In this document: piece by piece, positions 53,587 through 63,036 of the stretch | How the letters are laid out: each line of letters opens with the position of its first letter | How positions within the stretch are numbered: position 1 is the stretch's first letter | Assembly (NCBI RefSeq): GCF_001493375.1 | Contig: NZ_LN929896.1 | Location: 708,808 to 772,807, forward strand | DNA length: 64,000 bases | Reading direction: 5' to 3' | DNA from: Streptomyces specialis | GTDB lineage: Bacteria > Actinomycetota > Actinomycetes > Streptomycetales > Streptomycetaceae | Translations under genes and position numbers: made by a program | The notes under the pieces: generated by a model | Told to the model about the DNA's origin: nothing | The model's database searches: none | Seen by the model: only the letters and a program-made list of their open reading frames with translations

Positions 53587-54534
53587 ATGACGACCTACCG
53601 CGAGCAGCCCGAGTGGCGAGCCATCCAAGAGTTCCTGCCCGAGAAGTTCCGGCTGACGCCGGATACCGAGCCGGCCGAGGAGTGGTGGGACCACAACGGC
53701 CACCGCATCCACCTGGACACCTACCGCCGGCCCGCGGCACCGCTCAAGGTGATCCTGTTCCACGGCGTCGGCACCAACGGCCGGCAGATGTCCACGATCC
53801 TGGGCCGCCCGCTCGCCGAGCGGGGCTACGAGACCATCGCGATCGACATGCCCACCTATGGTGTGACCGAGGTGGCCGATGGCGCCCTGGTCACCTACGA
53901 CGAGTGGGTCCGGACCGGCTCGGACCTGATCGACGCCGAACGGGCGAACGACGACCGCCCGATCGTTCTCTACGGTCTGTCCGCCGGCGGCATGCAGGCT
54001 TACCACGTCGCCGCCGTCAACAAGCACGTCGCGGGAATCGTCGGCATGACCTTCCTCGACCAGCGTTCGCGCCGCGTCCGCGTCGAGACCGCCTTCGACC
54101 CCGTATCGGGTTTCGTCGGCGCCGGCGTGATGAAGGCCCTGGCGCGAACGCCACTGCGCCGCCTGCGACTGCCGATGCGACTGGTCAGCAAGATGCGCGC
54201 CCTGGTCAACAACCGCAGCGCGGCCCGCGCCTGTTACGCCGACAAGACCTCGGCGGGCAACCGCGCGTCCATCGCGTTCCTCGACTCCTACCTGAACTAC
54301 CAGCCAGTCACCGAACCCGAGGACTTCGACGTCTGCCCCGTGCTGCTCACCCAGCCCGCCGCCGACCGGTGGACGCCACTGCACCTGTCCGAACCATTCC
54401 TGAACAAGATCACGAAGGTGCCAGTGACGAAGACCACCCTCGACAACGCCGGCCACTACCCGCTCGAACAGCCCGGCCTGGACCAGATGATCGACGCCAT
54501 CACCCACTTCTGCGCAGAACTCGCACCGGCATGA
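53587..54534 (+). CDS. Alpha/beta-hydrolase
   Basis: 315 residues. The oxyanion region is VILFHGVGTNGRQM, the nucleophile motif GLSAGG (Ser) is in VLYGLSAGGMQAY, the acid is near QPAADRWTPLHLS, and the His is in NAGHYPLEQPG. The fold is of the serine-hydrolase type; the substrate cannot be told. The ATG at 53587 is the first after the operator. It is divergent from the TetR gene, so expression is probably inducible by a TetR ligand. Confidence 0.88.
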   Translation: MTTYREQPEWRAIQEFLPEKFRLTPDTEPAEEWWDHNGHRIHLDTYRRPAAPLKVILFHGVGTNGRQMSTILGRPLAERGYETIAIDMPTYGVTEVADGALVTYDEWVRTGSDLIDAERANDDRPIVLYGLSAGGMQAYHVAAVNKHVAGIVGMTFLDQRSRRVRVETAFDPVSGFVGAGVMKALARTPLRRLRLPMRLVSKMRALVNNRSAARACYADKTSAGNRASIAFLDSYLNYQPVTEPEDFDVCPVLLTQPAADRWTPLHLSEPFLNKITKVPVTKTTLDNAGHYPLEQPGLDQMIDAITHFCAELAPA

Positions 54535-54840
54535 CCGCTCCGCACGCCGGCGCGAAGCAGCCACGCTCGCCGCCACCGAGAAGATCGACCGGTTGCAAGC
54601 TTTTTCTGACCAGAAGCTTCGCGAAGAGAGTGCGGGCTGCCCCGGAGGGCCGCCGCGTCGTTCCCGGTTCGCGGACGTGGGCGGCGTACCCGCGGCAGAT
54701 CGATGCCCGGCCGATCCTCGCTCGCCTGGCCCGGTTTCGTCGTGCTGAGGCCCTTTCCCGTTCCGGTGGACGCTGTCACGCTTCCCACCGGCGCCGCCGC
54801 GTCCGTCGGTGATCCGAACGGGAACGGCCGGCGGCGGGCG
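54535..54840. other. 306-bp gene-free stretch
   Basis: No credible reading frame, RNA or strong repeat is seen between the hydrolase stop and the MarR stop. Only small palindromes (CTTCGCGAAG near 54623) occur. Confidence 0.5.
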
Positions 54841-55344
54841 TCAGAGTTCCTCGTGGTCGCGTGCTCGCAGCAATGTGTACATGGCGTCGTTGAGCTGTCG
54901 TTGTCGCTGTTCGGAGAGGCCGGACAGCAGACGGGCCTCGTTGGCGGCGTGGTCGCTCATGGCCGCGTCGATGGTGGCCATCCCCGGCTCGGTGAGGGAC
55001 ACCAGGAAGCTCCGGCGGTCCGCGGGGTCGAGCCTGCGGCGGACCAGGCCGGCCGCCTCCAGCCGGTCGAGCCGGCTGGTCATCCCCGCCCGGGAGAGCA
55101 TCAACTGCTGGGACAGCACCGACGGCGTCACCGTGTAGGGCGGTCCGGACCGGCGGATCGACGCCAGCACGTCGAACTCGCCGTTGCGGAGCCCGTGCCG
55201 GGCGAAGACCTCGTCGAACGAGCGGTGCATCAGGGCGGCGAACCGCGTCACGCGCCCTAGGACCTCGACCGGCCACAGGTCCAGATCGGGCCGCTCGTGC
55301 CGCCACTGCGCGATCACGGCGTCCACCTCGTCATCTTCACGCAT
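54841..55344 (-). CDS. MarR family transcriptional regulator
   Basis: 167 residues, of the MarR winged-helix fold: LRNGEFDVLASIRRSGPPYTVTPSVLSQQLMLSRAGMTSRLDRLEAAGLVRRRLDPADRR is the recognition and wing (given here by its ends and centre, about 52-111). It is divergent from the RibD-like reductase at 55440 and probably controls it; an ACTAT...ATAGT inverted repeat lies between them. Confidence 0.9.
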   Translation of the reverse strand: MREDDEVDAVIAQWRHERPDLDLWPVEVLGRVTRFAALMHRSFDEVFARHGLRNGEFDVLASIRRSGPPYTVTPSVLSQQLMLSRAGMTSRLDRLEAAGLVRRRLDPADRRSFLVSLTEPGMATIDAAMSDHAANEARLLSGLSEQRQRQLNDAMYTLLRARDHEEL

Positions 55345-55354
55345 GCCACCATAC

Positions 55355-55374
55355 TATTTGATTTCTGATAGTTC
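55355..55374. promoter_or_regulatory. Candidate MarR operator
   Basis: ACTAT-10-ATAGT, an A+T-rich 20-base site in the 95-bp space between MarR and the reductase. Another TACTAT follows at about 55382 and could be a -10 for the reductase. Confidence 0.4.
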
Positions 55375-55439
55375 GCTGCCGTACTATCTCCCCATCGAAT
55401 CACATCGCGGTCCGCCGCGAGCGACCTGAGGAGCGCCTG

Positions 55440-55976
55440 ATGCGCCAGATCATCTCGAGCCTGTTCGTCTCCCTGGACGGTGTCGCCGAGGCGCCGGACA
55501 CCTGGCACTTCCCCTACTTCAACGACGAGATGGGCAACGCCGTCGGGGCGGCCATGGCCGACTGCGACGCGATGCTGCTCGGCCGCGTCCAGTACGAACA
55601 GTTCGCCGCCTACTGGCCGACCAGCGACGACGAGTTCGCCGGCTTCATGAACGGCCAGAAGAAGTACGTGGCCACCACCACCCTGACCGAGGCCACGTGG
55701 AACAACACCGAGATCATCGGCGGTGACGTCCTGGACGGCATCCGCGGGCTCAAGTCCTCCCCGGGCCGCGACATCGCCGTGACCGGCAGCCTCACCCTCG
55801 TGCGGTCACTGCTCCGGGCCGGACTCCTCGACCGGCTGCAACTGTTCGTCCACCCCATCGTCCTGGGCGAGGGCGCCCGCTGGTACGACACCCTCGCCAC
55901 CACCAAGCTCCATCTGACCTCGGCCGAGACGTTCACCACCGGAGTGATCAACCAGATCTACACCCCGGCCTCCTAA
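55440..55976 (+). CDS. Dihydrofolate reductase family (RibD C-terminal-like) protein
   Basis: 178 residues: MRQIISSLFVSLDGVAEAP, MLLGRVQYEQFAAYWP, DIAVTGSLTLVRSLLRAGLLDRLQLFVHPIVLGEGARWY. Such proteins bind NADPH by the RibD_C fold, and their substrate is usually unknown. The ATG at 55440 is six bases after GAGGAG. It is divergent from MarR. Confidence 0.91.
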   Translation: MRQIISSLFVSLDGVAEAPDTWHFPYFNDEMGNAVGAAMADCDAMLLGRVQYEQFAAYWPTSDDEFAGFMNGQKKYVATTTLTEATWNNTEIIGGDVLDGIRGLKSSPGRDIAVTGSLTLVRSLLRAGLLDRLQLFVHPIVLGEGARWYDTLATTKLHLTSAETFTTGVINQIYTPAS

Positions 55977-56001
55977 GCGCCGGCGAGGCGGTAGCGGCGG
56001 A

Positions 56002-56898
56002 TCAGAAGGGCTGCCAGTCGCGACGGCTGCCACCGTCGCGCAAGGCGCGGACACGGCGGGCGAACTCCTCGGCGGCTTTCGGGTCGTTCGATGTCCGCGT
56101 GCCCAGCCAGAGGGTCATCATCAGCTCGCGCACGTCGGCCAGAGCCGGGTAGCCGGGCCAGTTCATCAGCTCGAAGCCGTAGTGGTGGACGAACGACTCG
56201 TACTCGGCCTTCGTGTGCCAGCCGTACCGCTCGTAGTACATCGCGGTCAGGACGAGATCCCATTCGCGAGGCGCGAGCGAGAACCCGTCGAGGTCGATGA
56301 GGATGGCGTGGCCGTTCCGGTGGCGGAGCGCGTTGCCGACGTTGGCGTCCCCGTGGATCACCCCGGAGGGGAGAACGAAGTCGAGTCGACCGTACTCCTC
56401 TTGGAGTTTCGCGGCCCGCTGGTCGAGGAACTGCCGGTCGTCGTCGGCGATGCCGTCCAGCGCGCGCAGTGCGTCCCGGATTCTCGCGAACGGGTCGAAG
56501 TACGGCAGGCCCAGCGTCTCCGGCACCTCAAGCCGGTGGAGTCGCTGGAGGAGGTCCGCCAGCTCGTCGAGGCGCGCGTACTCCACGCGGTCCTGGGCGT
56601 TCTCCCAGAACGTCACCACCCGGCCGCCGAACGCGGCCGGCTGCCGGACACCGGGCAGGACACGCGCCGCCGGGAAGTCCTCGGTGGCCAGCCAGCGGGC
56701 GACCCGGACGGCCCGTTCCAACTCCCCCGCCGATTCCGGGTTCTGCGCGATCCGTACGATGACCGGCGACGAGGCGAGCCGGAACACCCCGTTCGACCCG
56801 AGCCGCAGCAACGCGGCCCCAGCCGGATCCAGGCCGACGACACGGCACGCCTCGGTCAGCACAGCCCATGCCGCCTCCTCGGCACAACCCGACGCCAT
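56002..56898 (-). CDS. Aminoglycoside phosphotransferase (APH) family kinase-like protein
   Basis: 298 residues. The catalytic loop VIHGDANVGNAL (HxDxxxxN) and the metal DLDGF in AILIDLDGFSLAPREWDL are both present. The ATG at 56898 is supported by GAGG eight bases upstream; the GTG at 56907 is too close to it. The N-terminal part has LRLGSNGVFRL with a Gly-loop replacing the usual Lys region. The substrate could be an antibiotic or a small metabolite; no resistance claim is possible. Confidence 0.86.
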   Translation of the reverse strand: MASGCAEEAAWAVLTEACRVVGLDPAGAALLRLGSNGVFRLASSPVIVRIAQNPESAGELERAVRVARWLATEDFPAARVLPGVRQPAAFGGRVVTFWENAQDRVEYARLDELADLLQRLHRLEVPETLGLPYFDPFARIRDALRALDGIADDDRQFLDQRAAKLQEEYGRLDFVLPSGVIHGDANVGNALRHRNGHAILIDLDGFSLAPREWDLVLTAMYYERYGWHTKAEYESFVHHYGFELMNWPGYPALADVRELMMTLWLGTRTSNDPKAAEEFARRVRALRDGGSRRDWQPF

Positions 56899-57025
56899 AC
56901 GCCGCACCTCCCCGGCTGTTCGTGTCCGACGCTACTCCCGCAGCCCATCGGGTCCCAGAACGGCTCGGGCAGATCTGTTGTCGAGAGCTGTTACGGTCCG
57001 CCGCGCTCCCTGTGAGGTTCTCGCC

Positions 57026-57523
57026 ATGCATCGTCCTCGTCGGCTGATCTGGCTCGCGCCGGTCTGCCTGAACACCGTTCTCGGTGTGGTCGGCATCGTG
57101 CCGTTCTTCGTGCTCTGGTACTTCGTCGTCAGCTTCCCGCTCCGGGAACTGGGCTTCACCGAGCGCGATCCGACGGAGAACGACGGGGTTCTGCCGTGGG
57201 TCATCATCCTCGTCCTGGTCGAGGGGGTGTTCCTCGCGATCTGGTTCCTCGCCAACTACCTGGTGCGCGACGGCACTCCGGCCCGGTTGCTGCCTGCCCG
57301 GCGGTACTGGGCGGTGAGTGTGGCCGCCCTGTTCGCTCCCCTTCTGGTTGTCGTGGCTTTCGGGGCCGTCCGGAGCGGCCTCGGGCAGGGGGGACGCGGC
57401 GGGGGGGGCGGCCGCGCGTGCGGCGGCCCCGCGAGCGTTCGTGGGTCGCGGGGCCGGTCGCTGGGTCGGGTCAGGCGTGGGGCGTTGCCTTGCGGCGGGT
57501 GCGGAGGAGGGGGATGGCGTTGA
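57026..57523 (+). CDS. Small membrane protein with doubtful C-terminus
   Basis: About 120 credible residues with three TM helices (APVCLNTVLGVVGIVPFFVLWYFVV, PWVIILVLVEGVFLAIWFLANYL, WAVSVAALFAPLLVVVAFGAV). After GLGQGGRG the frame becomes Gly/Arg-rich and runs through a GGGGGG-rich stretch (57388-57415). It then overlaps the convergent MFS gene by 53 bp. The real stop may be near 57400 and the rest an indel artefact. Family unknown. Confidence 0.6.
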   Translation: MHRPRRLIWLAPVCLNTVLGVVGIVPFFVLWYFVVSFPLRELGFTERDPTENDGVLPWVIILVLVEGVFLAIWFLANYLVRDGTPARLLPARRYWAVSVAALFAPLLVVVAFGAVRSGLGQGGRGGGGGRACGGPASVRGSRGRSLGRVRRGALPCGGCGGGGWR

Positions 57524-58940
57524 GCAGGAGGCCGAGCAGGGCGACGCCGGTGACCAGGTTGATGCCGGGCCGGTAGGGGCCGATGTCGGCGCTGCCCGCG
57601 GTGGTGTCCGTGGCCAGCGCGGTGACGACGGCCAGGACCAGCGCGGCGCCGACCTGGCCGGAGGTCTGCACCAGGCCGGAGGCCAGGCCCTGTTCGGAGT
57701 CGTCGATGCCCTCGGTGGCCTGGGCCATGATCGCGCTGAAGCCGAAGGCGAAGCCGCCGCCGAGGAGCAGCATCGCGGGCAGGACCGACACCACGTAGTC
57801 GGGGGTGGTGCCCGCGGTCGCCAGGAACCAGACGTAGCCCAGGCTGAGCGAACTCATCGAGGCCAGGATCAGCGGCGGGGTGCCGTAGCGGGTGATGAGG
57901 CGTCCGACGAAGGGCGATCCGAACGCCACGACCAGGCCGATCGGGAGCAGGCCCATCGCCATGCGCAGCGGTGACCACTCCAGGCCGTCCTGGAGGTAGA
58001 GCGTCATGAGGAACTGGAAGCTCAGGAAGGAGCCGAAGAGGGCGATGATGCTGAGGTTGGCCCGTACGACGGTGGCGACGCGGAGGATGCCGAAGCGGAC
58101 CAGCGGGTGGGCGACGCGCTGTTCGATCAGCACGAAGGCGGTCAGCAGCAGGACGGCGAGCAGGGCCAGGCCCAGGGTGCCGGGCGATCCCCAGCCGCGG
58201 TCGGGGGCGGAGACCACGGTGTAGACGGCGAGCAGCATGCCGCCGGTGAGGGTGGCGGCGCCGGCGATGTCGTGGCCGCCGGTCTCGGCGGGGCGGTCGC
58301 GCGGGATCAGGACGTAGCCGAGGACGAGGGCCAGCACGGCGAGCGGCACGGGGGTCAGGAACGTCCAGCGCCAGCCGAAGCCGGTGAGGAGTCCGCCGAG
58401 GATGAGGCCGGACGAGTATCCGGTGGCGCCGAAGAGGGAGAAGACGGAGAGCGCCCGGTTGCGGGCGGGGCCCTCGTGGAACGTGGTCGTCAGGATGGAC
58501 AGCGCGGTGGGCGCGGTGAAGGCGGCGGCCAGGCCCTTGATGAAGCGGCTGGCGATCAGCAGGGGGCCGCTGTCGACCAGGCCGCCGAGGAGCGAGGCGG
58601 CGGCGAAGACGGCGAGGGCGATCAGGAAGACCCGTCGGCGCCCGAGGAGGTCGGCCATCCGGCCGCCGAGCATCATCAGGCCGCCGTAGCCGAGCACGTA
58701 GCCGTTGATGATCCACTGCAACGACGTGGCGGACAGGCCCAGTTCGTTGCCTATGGACGGCAGGGCGACGCCGACCATCGAGACGTCGAGGCCGTCGAGG
58801 AACAGCACGAGGCACAGGACGGCGAGGACGCCCCACAGGCGCGGGGTCCAGCGTTGTTCTTCGGGCCGCGAGACGGAGACCTGGGCGGTCGGCGGCGGGA
58901 TCACCGGAGCGTCGATGGAAGGGGACATGGCCCGAGACAT
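57471..58940 (-). CDS. MFS transporter, DHA2-like drug:H+ antiporter
   Basis: 489 residues from 58940 (MSRAMSPSID), or 485 if the ATG at 58928 is used. It has fourteen TM helices, motif A GGRMADLLGRRRVF, and motif C around FGATGYSSGLILGGLLTG. It is divergent from a MarR gene at 59030, a frequent multidrug efflux layout. The substrate is unknown. Confidence 0.89.
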   Translation of the reverse strand: MSRAMSPSIDAPVIPPPTAQVSVSRPEEQRWTPRLWGVLAVLCLVLFLDGLDVSMVGVALPSIGNELGLSATSLQWIINGYVLGYGGLMMLGGRMADLLGRRRVFLIALAVFAAASLLGGLVDSGPLLIASRFIKGLAAAFTAPTALSILTTTFHEGPARNRALSVFSLFGATGYSSGLILGGLLTGFGWRWTFLTPVPLAVLALVLGYVLIPRDRPAETGGHDIAGAATLTGGMLLAVYTVVSAPDRGWGSPGTLGLALLAVLLLTAFVLIEQRVAHPLVRFGILRVATVVRANLSIIALFGSFLSFQFLMTLYLQDGLEWSPLRMAMGLLPIGLVVAFGSPFVGRLITRYGTPPLILASMSSLSLGYVWFLATAGTTPDYVVSVLPAMLLLGGGFAFGFSAIMAQATEGIDDSEQGLASGLVQTSGQVGAALVLAVVTALATDTTAGSADIGPYRPGINLVTGVALLGLLLNAIPLLRTRRKATPHA

Positions 58941-58994
58941 TACATGCATGAGCATCTACTGTCTACGCATAAAATGCACAGGCAATAAATTCAC

Positions 58995-59023
58995 TTGCAT
59001 GTTGTTGGGCGGTGCGCTAGCGT
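58995..59023 (+). promoter_or_regulatory. Promoter of the MarR gene (leaderless mRNA likely)
   Basis: -35 TTGCAT at 58995-59000, 17-base spacer, -10 TAGCGT at 59018-59023. The GTG start follows seven bases after, so transcription would begin at or near the start codon. The region also has GCATAAAATGC and repeated TGCATG, likely MarR binding sites. Confidence 0.5.
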
Positions 59024-59029
59024 TCCCCC

Positions 59030-59404
59030 GTGTCCGCAGATGCCGAGCTCATCGACCGCTGGCGAACCCTGCTGTCGCAGTACAGCCGGATCGCCCATGA
59101 GCTCGATCGCGTGCTCCAGGCGGGGCACGGCCTGACCGTCAGCGACTACGAGGCCCTGGACCGGCTGCTGTCGGACGAGAACCGCGGCAAGGTGCGCGTG
59201 CAGGACCTGGTGGACGAGATGCATCTCAGCCAGAGCGCCATGTCGCGGACCGTCGCCCGGCTGGAGAAGTGCGGCCTGGTGTGCCGGGGCATGTGCGACA
59301 CGGACCGCCGCGGCGTGTTCGTGACCCCCACGGAGGCCGGCCGCAAGGTGCACGCCGAGGCCCGCCGGACCTACCTGGACGTGCTCGCCCAGCACCTGGG
59401 CTGA
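59030..59404 (+). CDS. MarR family transcriptional regulator
   Basis: 124 residues, with the winged helix in LVDEMHLSQSAMSRTVARLEKCGLVCRGMCDTDRRGVFVTPTEAG (about 50-95). It starts at the GTG at 59030 without a visible Shine-Dalgarno, consistent with a leaderless transcript. It probably represses the divergent MFS exporter. Two Cys near the wing (LVCRGMC) could sense oxidants. Confidence 0.9.
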   Translation: MSADAELIDRWRTLLSQYSRIAHELDRVLQAGHGLTVSDYEALDRLLSDENRGKVRVQDLVDEMHLSQSAMSRTVARLEKCGLVCRGMCDTDRRGVFVTPTEAGRKVHAEARRTYLDVLAQHLG

Positions 59405-59450
59405 TCCGCTCCGCGGCTCGCGTGTCGGTGCGGGCTGCCACCATGCCCGC

Positions 59451-59816
59451 ATGACGACGACGAGAGAACCGTCCGGGTCCGCGCCGGAGGAAGTCATCCC
59501 CGTCCTGCGGGTACGGGAGGCCGGGGTCGCCGCCGGGTGGTACGCGCGGCTCGGGTTCGTCGCGCAGTGGGAGCACCGGTTCGGCCCCGGCATGCCGGCG
59601 TTCGTGGAAGTGGCGCGCGGTGGGCTGCGGTTGTTCCTCTCGGAACACGAGGGCGATGCCCGGCCCGGCACGCTGGTGTATCTGCGGGTGCGCGATCTCG
59701 CGGCCGTGGCCGCCGAGTTCGGGGTGGCGGTGACCGAGACCCCTTGGGACACGCGCGAGGTGGAACTCCACGACCCGGACGGCAACCGCCTGCGGATCGC
59801 GTCGGTCGAGGACTGA
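59451..59816 (+). CDS. Glyoxalase/bleomycin-resistance superfamily protein
   Basis: 121 residues with the paired beta-alpha-beta-beta-beta modules of the VOC fold. VIPVLRVREAGVAAGWYARLGFV, WEHRFGPGMPAFVEVARGGLRLFLSEHE and VELHDPDGNRLRIA give the metal-site positions H/E. It is the size of a bleomycin-resistance-like dimer. The substrate is unknown. Confidence 0.88.
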   Translation: MTTTREPSGSAPEEVIPVLRVREAGVAAGWYARLGFVAQWEHRFGPGMPAFVEVARGGLRLFLSEHEGDARPGTLVYLRVRDLAAVAAEFGVAVTETPWDTREVELHDPDGNRLRIASVED

Positions 59817-59981
59817 ACCGGGGGCGTGCGGCGGGCGTGCGCGGGGGCGCGGGATCGGGTGGCGGGTGGTGGGGGGCTGATCCACTCCTGTGGGTGGTTT
59901 GGCCGTTCGGCGGGGCCCGAACGGGCGGAGCCTGCGAATACTGGCCGATGAGAAGCCCGGTGAAGCTCTGATGGGGGCGAC

Positions 59982-62294
59982 ATGGCCGACGGAACAGTGT
60001 TGTTCGCGTTGCGGGAGAGTCCGCTCGGGGGAAACGCCGGGGGTGAGCAGGTCCGGCGGATCCGCGAGGCGGTCGAGGCGCGCGGGTTCGAGGTGCGGTG
60101 GGCCGGGAGCGAGGCCGACGCGCGGGCCGTGCTGCGGACGGAGGCCGGGCTGGCCGCCGCCGTCGTCGGCTGGGACCTCGGCGGGGGCGAGCCGGGCGGG
60201 GCGTCCGTACTGAAGCTGATCGGGCGGCGGTTCAAGGATCTGCCCGTCTTCCTGGTGATGACGGGCGAGGGTGACGACGACCTGGGGCGGCTGCCGCTGT
60301 GGGTCTCGGAGGTCGTGGTCGGCTACGTCTGGCCGCTGGAGGACACCCCCGCCTTCATCGCGGGCCGGGTCGTCAGCGCGGCCAGGGCGTACCGCGAGGC
60401 CGTACTGCCGCCGTTCTTCCGGGCGTTGCGGCGGTTCGAGGACGCGCACGAGTACTCCTGGCACACCCCGGCGCACTCCGGCGGGGTGGCGTTCCTGAAG
60501 TCACCGGTCGGGCGCGCCTTCTTCGACTACTACGGGGAGCGGTTGTTCCGCACCGATCTGTCCATCTCCGTCGGGGAGTTGGGGTCGCTCTTCGAGCACA
60601 CCGGCCCGATCGGCGAGGCCGAGCGCAACGCCGCCCGGATCTTCGGCTCCGACCGCACGTACTTCGTGCTGCACGGCGACTCGACGGCGGACCGCATGGT
60701 CGGGCACTTCTGCGTGGGGCGCGACGAGATCGCGCTGGTGGACCGGAACTGCCACAAGTCGGTGCTGCACGGCCTGATCCTCTCCGGCGCCCGTCCCGTC
60801 TACCTCGTCCCCACGCGCAACGGCTACGGACTGGCCGGGCCGTTGCCGCCGGCCGGGATCGAGGCGGGCGCGGTGGCGGCCCGCGTCGCGCGCAACCCGC
60901 TCGCCCAGGACGCCGTCCCGTCCGGGGCGCAGTACGCGGTGGTCACCAACTCCACGTACGACGGGCTGTGTTACGACGCGGTGGGGGTGGCACGGGCGCT
61001 GGCGCCCAGCACGCCCCGGGTGCACTTCGACGAGGCGTGGTTCGCCTACGCGCGCTTCCACCCGCTCTACGCCGGGCGTTACGGCATGGCCGTGGGACCG
61101 GACACCTTCCCGGGCCCCGACCGGCCCACCGTCTTCGCGACCCAGTCCACGCACAAGCTGCTGGCCGCGCTGTCGCAGAGCGCGATGGTGCACGTCAAGG
61201 CGGCGCCGAGGGCGCCGGTCGAACATGAGCGGTTCAACGAGGCGTTCATGATGCACGGCACCACCTCCCCGCTCTATCCCGCGATCGCGTCGCTCGACGT
61301 GGCGGCCGGGATGATGGACGGCCCGCAGGGGCACTGGCTGATCGACGAGGCGATCACCGAGGCGATCCGTTTCCGGCAGGCGGTCGTCCGGACCGGCGCG
61401 CGCGTCGCGGCGGCGGGCGACCGGCCCGCGTGGTTCTTCGGGGTCTGGCAGCCGGAGACGGTGACCGACCCGGCGACCGGCGAGACGGTCACCTTCGCCG
61501 ACGCGCCCCTCGAACTGCTGCGGACCGAGCCCCGCTGCTGGCAGCTCGAACCGGGAGCGGCGTGGCACGGGTTCCCCGGACTGGACGACGGCTACTGCAT
61601 GGTGGACCCGGTGAAGGTGACGATCACCTGCCCCGGTGTCGACGCCCTGGGCGAGACGGCGGACTGGGGCGTTCCCGCCCGGGTGCTGACCGCGTATCTG
61701 GAGCGCCGGGGCATCGTCGTGGAGAAGACCGACAGTTACACGACGCTGGTGCTGTTCTCCATGGGCATCACCAAGGGCAAGTGGGGCACGCTGCTGGACG
61801 CGTTGACGGACTTCAAGGCCCTGTACGACGAAGGGGCGCCGCTGGAGCGGGTGTTGCCCGGCCTGGTCGAGCGCTTCCCGCGCCGCTACGCGGACATGAC
61901 GCTGGCGGACCTGTGCCGGGCCATGCACGACCATCTGCGGCGGGCCGGTCTGGTGGCGCTGCTGGACACGGCGTTCCAGGAGCTGCCGGTGCCGGTGGCG
62001 TCGCCGCAGTGGTGCTACGGGCGGCTGATCCGCGGCGGCACGGAGCGGGTGCGGATCGCCGACGCGGCGGGGCGGGTGGCCGCCGCGATGGTCACCGTGA
62101 CGCCGCCGGGCATCCCCGTGCTGATGCCCGGGGAAGCGGTGGGCGACGACGGCGGGCCGTTGTTGCGGTATCTCGGGGCGCTGGAGGCGTTCGACCGTGA
62201 GTTCCCCGGCTTCGGGAGCGAGACGCACGGCGTCACGGTCGATCCGGTGACCGGGGACTACGCGATCGAGTGCCTGCGCGAGGAACGGGAGTAA
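59982..62294 (+). CDS. Orn/Lys/Arg decarboxylase, PLP fold type I (arginine decarboxylase-like)
   Basis: 770 residues. The N-terminal wing domain (about 1-130) resembles a response receiver fold. PLP domain features are VHFDEAWFAYARFHPLY and the Schiff-base Lys about 392 in ATQSTHKLLAALSQSA. The C-terminal domain carries YLERRGIVVEKTDSYTTLVLFSMGITKGKWG. The large size matches inducible arginine/lysine decarboxylases of this family; Arg is the most likely substrate, but this is inference. The product would be agmatine (or cadaverine/putrescine). No antiporter gene lies beside it. Confidence 0.9.
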   Translation: MADGTVLFALRESPLGGNAGGEQVRRIREAVEARGFEVRWAGSEADARAVLRTEAGLAAAVVGWDLGGGEPGGASVLKLIGRRFKDLPVFLVMTGEGDDDLGRLPLWVSEVVVGYVWPLEDTPAFIAGRVVSAARAYREAVLPPFFRALRRFEDAHEYSWHTPAHSGGVAFLKSPVGRAFFDYYGERLFRTDLSISVGELGSLFEHTGPIGEAERNAARIFGSDRTYFVLHGDSTADRMVGHFCVGRDEIALVDRNCHKSVLHGLILSGARPVYLVPTRNGYGLAGPLPPAGIEAGAVAARVARNPLAQDAVPSGAQYAVVTNSTYDGLCYDAVGVARALAPSTPRVHFDEAWFAYARFHPLYAGRYGMAVGPDTFPGPDRPTVFATQSTHKLLAALSQSAMVHVKAAPRAPVEHERFNEAFMMHGTTSPLYPAIASLDVAAGMMDGPQGHWLIDEAITEAIRFRQAVVRTGARVAAAGDRPAWFFGVWQPETVTDPATGETVTFADAPLELLRTEPRCWQLEPGAAWHGFPGLDDGYCMVDPVKVTITCPGVDALGETADWGVPARVLTAYLERRGIVVEKTDSYTTLVLFSMGITKGKWGTLLDALTDFKALYDEGAPLERVLPGLVERFPRRYADMTLADLCRAMHDHLRRAGLVALLDTAFQELPVPVASPQWCYGRLIRGGTERVRIADAAGRVAAAMVTVTPPGIPVLMPGEAVGDDGGPLLRYLGALEAFDREFPGFGSETHGVTVDPVTGDYAIECLREERE

Positions 62295-62316
62295 CCTCCG
62301 CGCCGCCCGCCCTCGT

Positions 62317-62823
62317 TCAGGTGGAGGGCGGCAAGGCGGCGGGCGCCGGCGGCGACTTGCGCAGGGCCGAGACGGCGAGGAGGCCGAAGGCGAACACGGC
62401 GGCGACGGTCCGCACGACGTGGGCCGTCTGCCAGCGGTCGCGCACGTCCGCCCAGTCGGACGGGGGCGCCTGCACGTCCCAGTCGGCCTGGTCGCCGTTG
62501 ATGGGCAGGTTCACGACGAGGGTGGTGACGAAGACGACCAGCAGCAGCGCGAACGCGGCCAGCGGCAGCCACAGCGCGGGGCCCTTGGCGCGGAACGCGG
62601 AGATCACCAGCACGGCGACCGCGAGCAGCGCGGGGATGAGGGTGACCGAGGCGAGGACGTCGAGCGCGTCCAGCTCGACCTTCCGGAGCTGGGCGTAGAC
62701 GTAGCGGTCGTAGTCCCGCAGGGATGTCTCCAGGACCAGCACGCCGACGAGGAATCCGGCGAAGATCCCGGCGAAGAGGAGGCCGGCGAAGCGTGCGACT
62801 TTCACGACCGCGCTGTTTCTCAT
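62317..62823 (-). CDS. DUF1772 membrane protein (anthrone-oxygenase-like)
   Basis: 168 residues with four TM helices: FAGLLFAGIFAGFLVGVLVLE, VTLIPALLAVAVLVISAF, LPLAAFALLLVVFVTTLVVNLPIN, VVRTVAAVFAFGLLAVSAL. The LPIN...W.DVRDRWQTAHVVRT layout is characteristic of DUF1772. The substrate, if it is an oxygenase, is unknown. Confidence 0.85.
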   Translation of the reverse strand: MRNSAVVKVARFAGLLFAGIFAGFLVGVLVLETSLRDYDRYVYAQLRKVELDALDVLASVTLIPALLAVAVLVISAFRAKGPALWLPLAAFALLLVVFVTTLVVNLPINGDQADWDVQAPPSDWADVRDRWQTAHVVRTVAAVFAFGLLAVSALRKSPPAPAALPPST

Positions 62824-63036
62824 GGCTGCTTTCTCTCGCCCGTGTCCGAGTGACCCAGTGGCCTGGGTTCGGTGTCCGGTGTCCGGTGTTCGGTGTGCCG
62901 TGTGGTGCGGAGGTGGTGAAGAGGTGGCACGACTCTAGGTTCTGCGCACGGGAGTCGACAAGTGTCCACAAGTTTCCCGGAGAAGAACAACGGATGTGTT
63001 CCGTACCGCCGTTGCTCCTGATCCGGTGCCTCGGTC

